From NCBI GenBank assembly GCA_963773035.1, contig CAVYZX010000004.1, forward strand, positions 62,001 to 126,000: 64,000 nucleotides of DNA, read 5' to 3'. The position numbers were made by a program, and so were the translations under genes. Positions within the stretch are counted from its first letter, which is position 1; the number at the start of each line of letters is the position of its first letter. Under the pieces are notes generated by a model. It was not told the origin of the DNA, ran no database searches, and saw only the letters and a list, made by a program, of their open reading frames with translations. The DNA comes from CAVRXZ01 sp963773035. GTDB lineage: Bacteria > Acidobacteriota > Vicinamibacteria > Vicinamibacterales > CAVVIG01. Shown here in pieces: positions 35,136 to 45,806 of this stretch.

Positions 35136-36278
35136 CTATCGCTGCAGCAGCTGCCGGGCGATCACGAGGCGCTGAATCTCGCTCGTGCCCTCGCCAATCG
35201 TGGTCAGCTTCACGTCGCGAAAGTACTTCTCGGCCGGATAGTCTTTCACGAACCCGTAGCCGCCGTGGATCTGAACGCAGTCATCGGCTGCTTTCACGGC
35301 GATTTCGCTCGCATAGAGCTTCGCCACGGCCGACTCGAGCGTCGTCCGGCGGCGGTGATCTCTCAGGTACGCGGCGCGATAGGTCAGCAGCCGCGCGGCC
35401 TCGATTCGCGTGGCGTTGTCGGCCAGCTTCCACTGAATCGCCTGAAACTGGCTGATCGTCTTGCCAAACGCCCGCCGCTGCTTCGCGTACGCCAAGGCGG
35501 TCTCGTACGCGCCCTGCGCGAGTCCGACCGCCAATGCGGCGATGCCGATGCGTCCGGCATCGAGCACTTGCATGCTGTTCACGAATCCATGTCCCTCTTT
35601 GCCGAGCAGCTGGTCGGCTGGAATCCGGCAGTTATCGAACAGGACCTCGCTCGTGTCCGAGGCGCGCATGCCAAGCTTGTCTTCCTTCTTTCCTGCCGTC
35701 ATTCCGCGAGTGCCGCGTTCGATGATGAAGGCGGAGATTCCTTTCGGTCCGGCGGCGCGGTTCGTCATCGCCATCGCCACGACCACGTCTCCGACGCGAC
35801 CGTGCGTCGTGAAGGTTTTGGATCCATTCAGGACCCACGATCCGTCCTGCCTGTTGGCCGCCGTGCGCATTCCGGCGGCGTCGCTTCCGGAGCTCGATTC
35901 GGTCAATCCCCACGCGCCGATCTTGTCCCCGCGCGCCAGAGGCACCAGGAATCGCTGTTTTTGCTCTTCGCTTCCGAACATCAACAAATGGGCGGCGCAA
36001 AGGCCATTGTGGGCGGCGACGGACAAGGCGACCGCTGGATCGACGCGTGCGAGCTCTTCGATACAGATGCAGTAGTCGATGGCCGACATGCCAGCCCCGC
36101 CGTACTGCTCTGGAATCTGGATCCCCATCAAGCCGAGCGACGCCAGCTTCGGGACGAACTCAGCCGGCAGGTGCTGTTCTCGATCCCATTCGCGAACGTA
36201 AGGCCTGATCTCGACCTCTGCGAAGTCGCGCACGCTCCGGCGGAGCAGTTCTTGCTCTTCCGTCAGGCGGAAGTCCAT
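35136..36278 (-). CDS. Acyl-CoA dehydrogenase
   Basis: 380 aa flavoprotein with the full acyl-CoA dehydrogenase fold: N-terminal RRSVRDFAEVEI, FAD loop WGLTESSSGSDAAG (about 120-133), and C-terminal IHGGYGFVKDYPAEKYFRD with GEGTSEIQRLVIARQ. The catalytic Glu is expected in the latter stretch. Short/branched-chain specificity is suggested by its place in a propionate-type operon with meaB and the epimerase fusion. It diverges from the outer-membrane protein gene at 36378. Confidence 0.92.
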   Translation of the reverse strand: MDFRLTEEQELLRRSVRDFAEVEIRPYVREWDREQHLPAEFVPKLASLGLMGIQIPEQYGGAGMSAIDYCICIEELARVDPAVALSVAAHNGLCAAHLLMFGSEEQKQRFLVPLARGDKIGAWGLTESSSGSDAAGMRTAANRQDGSWVLNGSKTFTTHGRVGDVVVAMAMTNRAAGPKGISAFIIERGTRGMTAGKKEDKLGMRASDTSEVLFDNCRIPADQLLGKEGHGFVNSMQVLDAGRIGIAALAVGLAQGAYETALAYAKQRRAFGKTISQFQAIQWKLADNATRIEAARLLTYRAAYLRDHRRRTTLESAVAKLYASEIAVKAADDCVQIHGGYGFVKDYPAEKYFRDVKLTTIGEGTSEIQRLVIARQLLQR

Positions 36279-36377
36279 CCGGATGAAACTTTATCATTTG
36301 GCCACGGCGACCCCAACGGTAACAGCCGACGGCGCCTCGACCAGCTATGATGCGTACAGGAGGGCGGAGACGTGTCG

Positions 36378-36863
36378 ATGAGAATGGGATTGCGCGCCTT
36401 CACGATTGCCGCGTGGATGTCGTTGATCGGAGCCGCGCCAGCGCTCGCCGATGTCACGCTATTCATCGGCACCACGACCACGCCGGCCAATCGACAGGTC
36501 CGTGGCTTTTCAGCAGGCTTGGGTCTGCTCATCGTCGCCTTTGAATTCGAATACTCCTCGACCCATGAGGACTTGGCAGACGTCGCGCCTTCCCTGAAGA
36601 CCGGAGTCGGGAACGTTCTCCTTCAAACGCCCTTCGCCATTCACGGCGTGCAGCCGTATTTCACGACGGGCGCTGGGTGGTACAGCGAGACCCTCGGCAC
36701 GCGCAACGACCAGGGGTTCGCATTCAACACCGGCGGCGGTGTCAAGATATCGTTGGCTGGGCCTCTGCGGTTGCGACTGGATTATCGGATCTTCAAACTG
36801 GACAGCGAAGCGCTGAACACGCCGTCACAGCGCTTCTATGCAGGACTCAATCTGAAATTCTGA
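36378..36863 (+). CDS. Small outer-membrane beta-barrel protein
   Basis: About 161 aa, starting at the ATG at 36378, which has a GGAG ribosome-binding site 8 bases upstream. Signal peptide (cleavage after APALA), then alternating hydrophobic strands and an aromatic C-terminus (FYAGLNLKF) ending in Phe, as in outer-membrane barrels. It resembles OmpA-like/OmpW-like eight-stranded barrels of unknown function. TATGAT at 36346-36351 could be its -10 box. Confidence 0.7.
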   Translation: MRMGLRAFTIAAWMSLIGAAPALADVTLFIGTTTTPANRQVRGFSAGLGLLIVAFEFEYSSTHEDLADVAPSLKTGVGNVLLQTPFAIHGVQPYFTTGAGWYSETLGTRNDQGFAFNTGGGVKISLAGPLRLRLDYRIFKLDSEALNTPSQRFYAGLNLKF

Positions 36864-36945
36864 GCTGAGTCAGGGCGGGCTTGAGGAGCAGCGGCTCTGA
36901 GGAAGTGAGAACTCGAGCATCCGAGAACAACTTCTCGAATGCCAG

Positions 36946-37001
36946 ATCCTCACATCCTCAAATCCTCAAATCCTTAGATTCTCAAATCCCTAGATTCTCA
37001 A
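36946..37001. repeat. Octamer tandem repeat (ATCCTCAA type) between convergent genes
   Basis: Seven consecutive octamers, variants of ATCCTCAA (ATTCTCAA, ATCCTTAG, ATCCCTAG), fill most of the gap between the stop codons of the barrel protein and the next minus-strand gene. The same octamer occurs at 41448-41531, 4.5 kb away. Confidence 0.85.
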
Positions 37002-37014
37002 ATGCAAGAGTGCC

Positions 37015-37503
37015 CTACTTGCTGAGGTCGGACACGAGCGCGAGGTTGACGAAGTTCTGGCCCTGCGCGTACGCCTCTGCGTACTGCTTGTAAAGCGTGT
37101 TCACCTGCTCGGCCGGGAAGGACTCGGCGAGGATATTCGAAACCGTATAGTCCGCACCTTTGACCGACGGATCGATGATGAACACGTAGAGCGCATTGCC
37201 GCCGGCGGCTGGTTCGGGCGATTTGAACACTTTCCAGCTGGCGGCCTGCTGTTTCCGTTCGGGCTTTTCACTTTTCTGCAGGGCTTCCTTCAGCTTCGCA
37301 ACGACAGCCTCAAAGTCCGCGGTCTTGTCGGCCTTTATGAAGTTGAGGACCATGCCGGCGTCCGACGCGAACACTCGTGTGGTCGGGGCGGGCTGGGCCT
37401 GCTGCGCGGATACCGTGCTCGCCGAAAGTGCTCCGGCGACAAGCGCTACGGCAATCCATCCTGGCCGGCCCAGGTACACCGGCGTGGCGGGGGATCGGAA
37501 CAT
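37015..37503 (-). CDS. Secreted protein of unknown function (162 aa)
   Basis: Signal peptide (hydrophobic core LVAGALSAS, cleavage near VSAQQ), then about 130 residues rich in Lys/Ala with the pattern FASDAGMVLNFIKADKTADFEAVVAKLKEAL and WKVFKSPEPA. No known catalytic motif. Similar small proteins are common in Vicinamibacteria-type genomes, by impression only. It likely forms a periplasmic alpha/beta domain; function unknown. Confidence 0.72.
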   Translation of the reverse strand: MFRSPATPVYLGRPGWIAVALVAGALSASTVSAQQAQPAPTTRVFASDAGMVLNFIKADKTADFEAVVAKLKEALQKSEKPERKQQAASWKVFKSPEPAAGGNALYVFIIDPSVKGADYTVSNILAESFPAEQVNTLYKQYAEAYAQGQNFVNLALVSDLSK

Positions 37504-37695
37504 CGCGGCCTCCTTGGCGAAAGGGGTGTTACTTTATCGGTACTCAGCGACGAAGCTCCCACCGCCCCTGTCAAAACGACCGGTGCTCACTTCGTGACCA
37601 TGACTCGCGGCTGGCCAACGCGGCCGCGGCCTTGGCCGGGCTCGCCTGGAGAAGCCGCAAGAAAACGCCACATTCTCGCATGCTGGCGCGGCGAG

Positions 37696-38835
37696 TCAAA
37701 CGAAAACAGCCATCACTTCGTTGGCAAGAAGCATTCCCCGACGCGTCAGCCACAACCGGTCGCCTTGTTTTTGCAGATAGCCGTCTTGTATGAACGGCGC
37801 CAGTGCATCGCCGTACCGCCTCCACACATCGACACCGTACCGCACACGAAAGACGTCAAGACTTACGCCTGCCGTCAAGCGCAAGCCCATGAAGAGCGCG
37901 TCGCCCAGCCGCTCAGCCGGGGAGAGGGAACGGGTATCGGTCGCGGCCGGCAGTCCGCGCGACACGTGGTCGATGTAGTCCTGTGTCGACGACAGGTTCT
38001 TCCAGCGCACGCCGTTGAACGTCGAATGGGCGCCGCAGCCAAACCCGAGCCAGTTGCCGTCACTCCAGTACTTGACGTTGTGACGTGACTGTCGGCCGGA
38101 CCGCGCCACGTTGGAAATCTCGTACTGCTCGTAACCCGCGTTGTCCAGCAGCTCCATGGCCTCCAGGTACATGGTTGCCGCATCCTCGTCCGGCGCCTGC
38201 GAGCACCGTGCGCGTGCCATTTCGTCTTTGAGCGGCGCGTTTGGATAGACCTCCAACAGATACAGCGACAAGTGCTCGGGGGCGAGCGCAGCAGCCGCGC
38301 CGACCGAGTCGAGCCATTCGCCGACGTGCTGACCGGGCAGCCACATCATCAGGTCGAGACTGACGTTCTCGAATCCTGCCCGGCGGGCTTCATCGAAAGC
38401 CGTACGCGCCCGCACGGCGTCGTGCAGACGCGACAAACGCCGCAGCTCGTCGTCTCGGAACGATTGGACGCCAAAGCTGAGCCGATTCACGCCGGCCGCT
38501 CGATAGCCCCTCAACCGTTCTTCTGTGACCGACTCGGGATTGGCCTCGAGCGTCACTTCGCGATCCGCGGCCACGTCAAATGCCTCACAACATGCTTCGA
38601 TGACGGACTGAACTTCTTCGGGCTCGAGCAAGGAAGGGGTGCCGCCACCGAAATAGATGGTGTCAGCAAGGACTTTCGCGGATCGCAAGCCATGCGGCAC
38701 CGCGAATCTCTTGAATCAGCGCGTCGACGTACTTGCGCTTCACATCCGCATCGAAGAGCCCTCGATTGAAGTTGCAGTAGTTGCAAATCGCCGAACAGAA
38801 CGGAACGTGGAGATATAGACCCGAAGCAGGTGCTG
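37696..38835 (-). pseudogene. hemW: Disrupted hemW-like gene (radical SAM coproporphyrinogen-dehydrogenase-like)
   Basis: The intact part (a GTG-initiated frame from 38700 to 37696, 334 aa) matches HemW from IYFGGGTPSLL onward, through GVNRLSFGVQSF and the YEISNVARSGRQSRHN stretch to the C-terminus. The radical-SAM part is encoded upstream but in another frame: LYLHVPFCSAICNYCNF with its CxxxCxxC cluster, followed by FDADVKRKYVDALIQEIR, then a stop at 38663-38665. A +1 shift between about 38663 and 38710 joins them. In addition, the cysteine frame has no start codon: upstream it runs into the GGTGCTG tandem repeat and a stop. HemW inserts heme into respiratory enzymes. Decay or a sequence error are both possible. 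Confidence 0.75.
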
Positions 38836-38911
38836 GGTGCTGGTGCTGGGTGCTGGGTGCTGGGTGCTGGTGCTGCGTGCTGGGTGCTGCGTGCTGGGTG
38901 CTTCACATACT
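38829..38911. repeat. Heptamer tandem repeat (GGTGCTG) at the hemW 5' end
   Basis: About twelve head-to-tail copies of GGTGCTG, some shortened to GTGCTG or changed to CGTGCTG. It abuts the first hemW-like codons and occupies the place where a start codon and ribosome-binding site should be. Unit loss or gain would shift the frame. Confidence 0.85.
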
Positions 38912-38933
38912 GCATCTCTGAGCTACCCACAGA

Positions 38934-39788
38934 CTAGCTGCCCGCACGGCCGCCTGGCCACTTGAGATCGGCTTTCCCATCGCGCACCGGCTCTCGCAGC
39001 TGGGCTCGCGCCGATGCGGACGCGCGAGACGGCAGCTTCCGGCGAGGCTGGCCCTTCCATAACTTGTAAATGTCCTCGGCGTCGGCGTTTGGAGGCAGGT
39101 CGCGGTAGTCCGGGCCGTCGTATTCGAGGAACTCACACATCTCGCGAAGTCGGGAGTGAAGCCGGAATCCGACCCGTACCAGCAGAGAGTTCAAGTCTTC
39201 AGAGCCGGGAATATCTTCATAATTCGACGTAAAGATCGTCGGAAGCTTCGCGTTATAGCGTGCGTTCACGATGACATTCATCGTCTCTTCGACCCAATCG
39301 GTCAGCCGTTCGGCTCCGAGATCGTCCAGAATCAGCAACTCGGCGTTCATGACCGGTCGAATGACGTCCATTTCTGCCGTCTTCGTGAATGAATTGTACG
39401 TGCTGCGAATCTGGGTCAGAAGCCCACGCGTGTCGTAGTACCTTCCGCGCGCGCCGCTGGTCCTGATGGCATGCTTCATTGCCGCAATCGCGAGGTGTGT
39501 CTTCCCGATTCCCGGTGGCCCGATGACGAGCAGGCCCTTCTCGACGACTGGAAAGGCCTCGGCAAATCGCTTCGCCGACGCCACGGCGTTCAGGAGACGA
39601 TCGTTGGGATAAGTCACGAACGTCGAGAACTCGCAAGCCGCGTACCGGGCTGGAATGCCGGCCTGCTCGAGTGCCTGTGCCGATGAGCGCTCGCGCCAGC
39701 AGTCACATCTCACGACACGGCGAACGCCGTTTTCGTCGATCGGCTTCCAACCGGTGCCGTCGCAAAGAGGACAATTCACGATCAGCAT
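38934..39788 (-). CDS. DnaC/IstB-like ATPase (helicase-loader type)
   Basis: 284 aa AAA+ ATPase: Walker A GPPGIGKTH (about residues 89-97), Walker B LLILDDLGAE (about 150-159), sensor segment FTSNYE. An N-terminal zinc-finger-like pattern CPLC (6-9) and CDC (28-30) precedes the ATPase. The C-terminal ~35 residues are basic and disordered. DnaC-like proteins load replicative helicase; chromosomal copies in this position of the dnaK-dnaJ-hspR cluster could serve DnaB loading. No transposase is adjacent, so an IS21 IstB is unlikely. Confidence 0.85.
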   Translation of the reverse strand: MLIVNCPLCDGTGWKPIDENGVRRVVRCDCWRERSSAQALEQAGIPARYAACEFSTFVTYPNDRLLNAVASAKRFAEAFPVVEKGLLVIGPPGIGKTHLAIAAMKHAIRTSGARGRYYDTRGLLTQIRSTYNSFTKTAEMDVIRPVMNAELLILDDLGAERLTDWVEETMNVIVNARYNAKLPTIFTSNYEDIPGSEDLNSLLVRVGFRLHSRLREMCEFLEYDGPDYRDLPPNADAEDIYKLWKGQPRRKLPSRASASARAQLREPVRDGKADLKWPGGRAGS

Positions 39789-39876
39789 TCAGCAATTGGC
39801 AATCGACAAGCAGGCGTTCAGCGATCTTCGTTGTGAGTTGCGGAACGTAGATTGTAGATTGCTTATTGGGATTGCT
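39783..39876. repeat. Degenerate heptamer array between hspR and the DnaC-like gene
   Basis: Imperfect CAATCAG/CAATTGG units (39788-39806) face imperfect GATTGTA/GATTGCT units (39850-39875). It is the weakest member of the CAATTAG family also seen at 45666-45806 and 59292-59388. Confidence 0.55.
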
Positions 39877-40315
39877 ACGAAGTTTTTTTCTGCGCGGATT
39901 CGCTGGCGGGATGTGTTGTCGTGCCGGATGACGATGACGTCGTGCGAACGAGATCGGTCGGCGACGATTTCACGAGAGCCGTCGAGAGACGCTGCTCCCA
40001 ATCGTCGAGCCCGCGCGTCATTTCGCGCTTCACATATTCCATGAACTCGTTGACTTCATGCTGCATCAACTCAATCTTCCGGCGCATGTTGAGAATGATC
40101 TCGACGCCCGCGAGGTTCACGCCAAGGTCTCGGGTAAGCGACAGAATCGTCTCGAGCTGCTCCAGGTCCTCCTCCGAGTACAGCCGTGTATTGCCTTCGG
40201 TGCGCGAGGGTTTCAACAAACCCTCGCGTTCGTACAGCCGTAGCGTTTGCGGGTGAATCTGGTATTTCTGCGCTACCGCACTGATCATGTAGTACGCGCT
40301 GCCGGGCTTCTTCAT
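39875..40315 (-). CDS. hspR: HspR-like MerR-family heat-shock repressor
   Basis: 146 aa. N-terminal MerR winged helix: YMISAVAQKYQIHPQTLRLYEREGLLKPSRTEGNTRLYSEEDLEQL (residues ~9-54), then a helical tail. HspR represses dnaK operons with DnaK as co-repressor. It stands immediately downstream of dnaJ in the same direction, the classic dnaK-dnaJ-hspR layout; grpE is not in the cluster. Near its 3' end lies a run of seven A in the coding strand just before the stop (39883-39889), prone to slippage. Confidence 0.9.
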   Translation of the reverse strand: MKKPGSAYYMISAVAQKYQIHPQTLRLYEREGLLKPSRTEGNTRLYSEEDLEQLETILSLTRDLGVNLAGVEIILNMRRKIELMQHEVNEFMEYVKREMTRGLDDWEQRLSTALVKSSPTDLVRTTSSSSGTTTHPASESAQKKTS

Positions 40316-40343
40316 AGGTCCGTCTGAGCTCTCTACGTCCTAG

Positions 40344-41429
40344 CTACTTCAAAACGTCACGTCGCACGTCCTCTGCATTAATCCGCCCGAACTCCCTCAA
40401 CAGTTCCTTCGATCGCTCATCCAGCAGTTTGGGCAGTACCACTCGGACCTCGACAATCAGATCGCCGGGCCGGCCGCCGGCCGGAGCAGGGACGCCCCGC
40501 TCGCGAAGCCTGAAGCGTTGGCCCGACTGCGTGCCAGGCGGGACCCGCACCCGCGCCACTCCGTCCAGCGTCGGTACCTCGAACTTCGCCCCAAGCGCCG
40601 CCTCATGCAATGCAACAGGCACGACCACATGAAGATCGTTGCCCTCGCGTCGAAACAACGGATGCGGTTCGACGTGGAAGGTGATGTACAGATCGCCGCG
40701 TTCGCCGCCGTTGCGGCCGACGTTGCCGTTGCCGGGCACACGAATTCGCGCCCCTTCCGCCAGTCCGGGCGGCACGGCAATCGTCAGTGGCTCGGTCCGC
40801 GTTTCGACCTGCCCACCGCCACAGGTCGGACATCGCGTCACATCCTGGCGCCCCGAACCACCGCACTGCGCGCACGGTTTCGAGAACACCATATGCCCGC
40901 GGGCCGACTTGACCGAGCCCGTGCCGTGGCAGTGAGCGCACCGACGCTCTGCCATTCGCAAACGTCCAAGCCCCTTGCACGACCGGCAATGTTCCTGGCG
41001 AGTCACGGTCAGGTTGTACTGCCCGCCTCGCATGGCTTCGATGAAACTGACGGTCAGCGTCTGATGCAGGTCGGTCCCACGAGCGGCCGCGCGCCCCGGT
41101 GCGCCGCTCCGGTGCAGGAAATCCCCAAACAGGTCGCCAAACGTCGACGCCGCCGACCCGCTCGCACTCACGGAAAAATCGAAGCCTTCGAATCCAAACG
41201 TCGCGGCCCCCTGAGCAGCCGCCGGTTGGCCCACTGTGTCGTAGTGACGCCTGCGGTCCGGATCGCTCAGAGTTTCGTAGGCTTCTGAGATCTGGCGGAA
41301 GTGCGAAACAGCCATCCGATCGCCCGGGTTGATGTCGGGGTGATACTTACGCGCTAGTCGCTTATACGCGCGCTTGATCTCGCCAAGCGAGGCGTTTCGC
41401 TGCAACCCGAGAATGATGTAGAAGTCCAT
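40344..41429 (-). CDS. dnaJ: Molecular chaperone DnaJ
   Basis: 361 aa. J domain (1-70, with HPD in KYHPDINPG), a Gly/Ala-poor linker, four zinc-finger CxxCxGxG-type repeats (CRSCKGLG, CAHCHGTG, CAQCGGSG, CPTCGGGQ; about 147-205) and the C-terminal substrate-binding domain. It stimulates DnaK ATPase. Placed between dnaK and hspR; the gap to dnaK is filled with an inverted octamer array. Confidence 0.93.
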   Translation of the reverse strand: MDFYIILGLQRNASLGEIKRAYKRLARKYHPDINPGDRMAVSHFRQISEAYETLSDPDRRRHYDTVGQPAAAQGAATFGFEGFDFSVSASGSAASTFGDLFGDFLHRSGAPGRAAARGTDLHQTLTVSFIEAMRGGQYNLTVTRQEHCRSCKGLGRLRMAERRCAHCHGTGSVKSARGHMVFSKPCAQCGGSGRQDVTRCPTCGGGQVETRTEPLTIAVPPGLAEGARIRVPGNGNVGRNGGERGDLYITFHVEPHPLFRREGNDLHVVVPVALHEAALGAKFEVPTLDGVARVRVPPGTQSGQRFRLRERGVPAPAGGRPGDLIVEVRVVLPKLLDERSKELLREFGRINAEDVRRDVLK

Positions 41430-41447
41430 CGATCGAAATATGAATTT

Positions 41448-41531
41448 TGAGGATCTAAGGATTTGTGAATTTGAGAAACGAAATCCTCAGATCCTCAAAT
41501 TCTCAAATTCTCAAATCCTTAAATTCTGACA
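41448..41531. repeat. Facing octamer arrays (ATCCTCAA type) between dnaK and dnaJ
   Basis: Three or four reverse-oriented octamers (TTGAGGAT, CTAAGGAT, TTGTGAAT; 41448-41477) face six forward octamers (ATCCTCAG to ATTCTGAC; 41484-41531) across about 6 bases. In RNA this would fold into an imperfect hairpin of roughly 30 base pairs between the dnaK and dnaJ coding regions, and might attenuate dnaJ. Confidence 0.85.
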
Positions 41532-41534
41532 TCG

Positions 41535-43448
<1,914 letters not shown>

Positions 43449-43488
43449 GAGATCCTCTCGCGACAGGGTTGGCTAGCCCAGTAGATTG

Positions 43489-43527
43489 ATACTTGTCTAA
43501 GTATAAAACCTGAGTCATCTATTGTAA
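43489..43527 (-). promoter_or_regulatory. dnaK promoter with overlapping palindrome
   Basis: On the minus strand TTACAA (43522-43527) and TATACT (43500-43505) are separated by 16 bases, about 50 bases upstream of dnaK. A perfect 6-4-6 palindrome (arms ATACTT/AAGTAT on the plus strand, 43489-43504) covers the -10 box and the expected start site. It does not match the HAIR consensus CTTGAGT-N7-ACTCAAG of HspR, so its binder is unknown. Confidence 0.45.
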
Positions 43528-43651
43528 CAGTTGCACACTTCCGCAGCGGTCGGAACTCCGTTACTGACGGGAGCTGAACCTTTTAAGGTGAATCACCGTG
43601 CTATACTCGAATCTGCCAGCCGAACCTGCCCACCCGCTATGGGGTTTCACA

Positions 43652-45656
43652 ATGCCTGCCCGCTGGCGAACTTTTTCATACTTTCCTAATACGGCGGTTG
43701 CGTTGTTGCTCCTTGTAGGGCCTTTAAACGCGCAGACGCCCGAGCCAGCAGATCCCCAGGAGCCGCCTCATATCGCGTACATCGACGGGGCAGTCACCCT
43801 CGAACGCGAAGGCCAGGCCGAACTGGCGACCGCGAACGTTCCGGTCTTAGCCGGTGACCGGATCGCAAGCACCGCCGGACGCATCGAAATCATCTTTCCC
43901 GACGGCACAGTGTTGGACGTCGACGAGTCGTCGGTCATCGAGTTCCTTGCGGCTGGCTTGTTGAGGCTTTCGGAAGGTCGCGTTCTGCTGACGGTCACCG
44001 GCGTAAACGACCCAAACCGGGCACCTCACTACCAGATCGACACACCGGTCGCCTCACTACGCACCGACAGCCCGGGCGAATTCCGAATCGCGGCTTCGGG
44101 TCCTCGCGACGCGAGCCAGACCGAACTGACCGTTCTCCGAGGCTACGCGACTCTCGTCACCGATCGTGGAGCCACATCCATCCGAGCTGGCGAGCGAATG
44201 GTGGCATTCGACAACGGATCGATTTCCTCGACGCTGTCGTTCAACTCGGCGCGCTTCGATGCATTCGATCGCTGGGCGGCCGAGCGGCGTGAAGCTCGGG
44301 TCGGTACGATGTCGGCACAGTACCTGCCGAGCGACCTTCGGATGTATTCCGGGTCCTTCGATCGGAATGGCTCGTGGCAGTACCGATGCGTCGTACGGAA
44401 ACGTGTGGTATCCGGACGTGGATGCCACGTGGCAGCCGTACTACGACGGCTACTGGTCACCGATGCGGTCGTACGGTTGGACGTGGATCGGAGCGACGGT
44501 CTGGGCCTGGCCGACGCACCACTACGGCCGTTGGGGTCATACCCGCGGTTCGTGGTTCTGGATCCCTGGACGAACGTGGGGACCGGCCTGGGTCTCATGG
44601 GCATCCGCGCCCGGTTACGTCAGCTGGTGCCCGCTTGGCTTCGACAGCCGGCCGGTTTTCGGACTCTCGGCGGGAGTCAACAGCTTCCGGGCGGGATGGG
44701 TGGTCGTTCCACGGACGTCGTTTGGTTACCGCGGGTACTCCGTCAATCACCACGCGGTCTCACCTGTTCATCTTCCACGCGCCACAACGTTCACCGCTCT
44801 GCAGACGGCGCCCGGCGATCCTCGAGGACGGTCGAGACGCACTGGCGACACTTCTTCGAGCGGCGTCGCGGCTCAAAGGCGAAATACACCTCTACGATCA
44901 TTTCCTGAATCGCCGTCCCCAGGCGGAACGGGAGCAAACGCGGCGCGCCGAGCGATTCCGTCCGACCCGGCTGGCGCTGCTCCTGAATCGTTCGTGCGCC
45001 GGCGCGCAGTTCCCACAGAAGCTTCGAGTTCGTTGAGCAACGTTCGGCAACAATCGCCCGATACGATTCGGACGTTCGGCGATCGCGGATCGTTCGCCCG
45101 TCCGACAGTGACGGCGCCGGACGCACCATTCACGAGGACGCCAGGGGGCCCCGAAGCCGCGTTCCCTCGCGCGCGAACAGCGTCGCCGGCGGGGTCACTG
45201 ACCGAGACGCGCCCGCAGGGCATTCCGACACCGCCCCCGATGCCGCGGTGGGCTCCGCCAAACAACACGCAGGCAGAGTTGCCTCGCGCCATGCCGTTTC
45301 CGCGTCCGCTGCCACAGACGATGGCTCCGGCAGTGCCGGCGATGCCCGTGCCGTCATCGCAGCCCGCGGAGCAGCCCCAAAGTCGGCCAGCGTACGCCGG
45401 GCCGCGTTTTCGAGCGGCACCTGCGGCGGCGCCGACGCAGGACCGCGGGAGTTCAGGAGACTCGAGCTTCGGCGGTACCGGACGGAATCGGTCGGCGCCC
45501 GCCGCCAGCCAACCAATGGCGCCCGCCAGCCAGCCAACGGCTTCCACAGGCCAGCCAACGGGTTCCGCAAGCCAGCCATCAGCCGGCTCATCCAGAGCCG
45601 TGCCGCGTTCTGACGCTCAATCATCGTCGGGAAGCGGTGGAGGACGGAGGCGGTAA
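43652..45656 (+). pseudogene. FecR/DUF6600-type secreted protein, split by a one-base insertion
   Basis: Two frames encode one protein. The first (ATG 43652, or GTG 43598; open to 44908) carries a signal peptide, a FecR domain (residues ~40-150) and the start of the DUF6600 region up to SFDRNGSWQY. The second (open to 45656) resumes with DASYGNVWYP and continues through the W/Y-rich DUF6600 core (YWSPMRSYGWTWIGATVW, THHYGRWGHTRGSWFW) to a Pro/Ser/Arg-rich tail. Removing one C at 44383/44384 restores a ~667-aa protein without a break. As it stands the reading is truncated. FecR-DUF6600 proteins are secreted or periplasmic in Acidobacteria; role unknown. Confidence 0.85.
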
Positions 45657-45665
45657 ATACACAGA

Positions 45666-45806
45666 ATTGCTGATTGCTGATTGCTAATTCGGGGCCGACG
45701 TTCGATAGTCGATTTCCGATCGCGGCCCGCGATTCTTTGGTACTTTAGTTCCGATAAAGATTAGCGACCTCTCATCAACAATTAGCAATCAGCAATTAGC
45801 AATTCG
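45666..45806. repeat. Facing heptamer arrays (ATTGCTG / CAATTAG) upstream of PBP1A
   Basis: ATTGCTG x2, ATTGCTA (45666-45689) and the reverse-complement-type units CAATTAG, CAATCAG, CAATTAG, CAATTCG (45779-45806) flank about 90 bases. The right array ends exactly at the PBP1A ATG, leaving no visible Shine-Dalgarno sequence. Confidence 0.85.

Noticed and set aside
38829..38911. Coding repeat (Ala/Pro/Ser/Gln/His-rich protein)
   Set aside because: The heptamer unit is not a multiple of three and units of 6 and 7 bases mix, so no stable frame is kept.
38934..39788. IS21-type IstB helper
   Set aside because: No IstA transposase, no inverted repeats, and the gene sits in a chaperone cluster with an N-terminal Cys pattern unlike IstB.
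43489..43505. HAIR element for HspR
   Set aside because: Only five of seven bases of one half-site match and the second half-site is missing; recorded as a palindrome of unknown binder instead.
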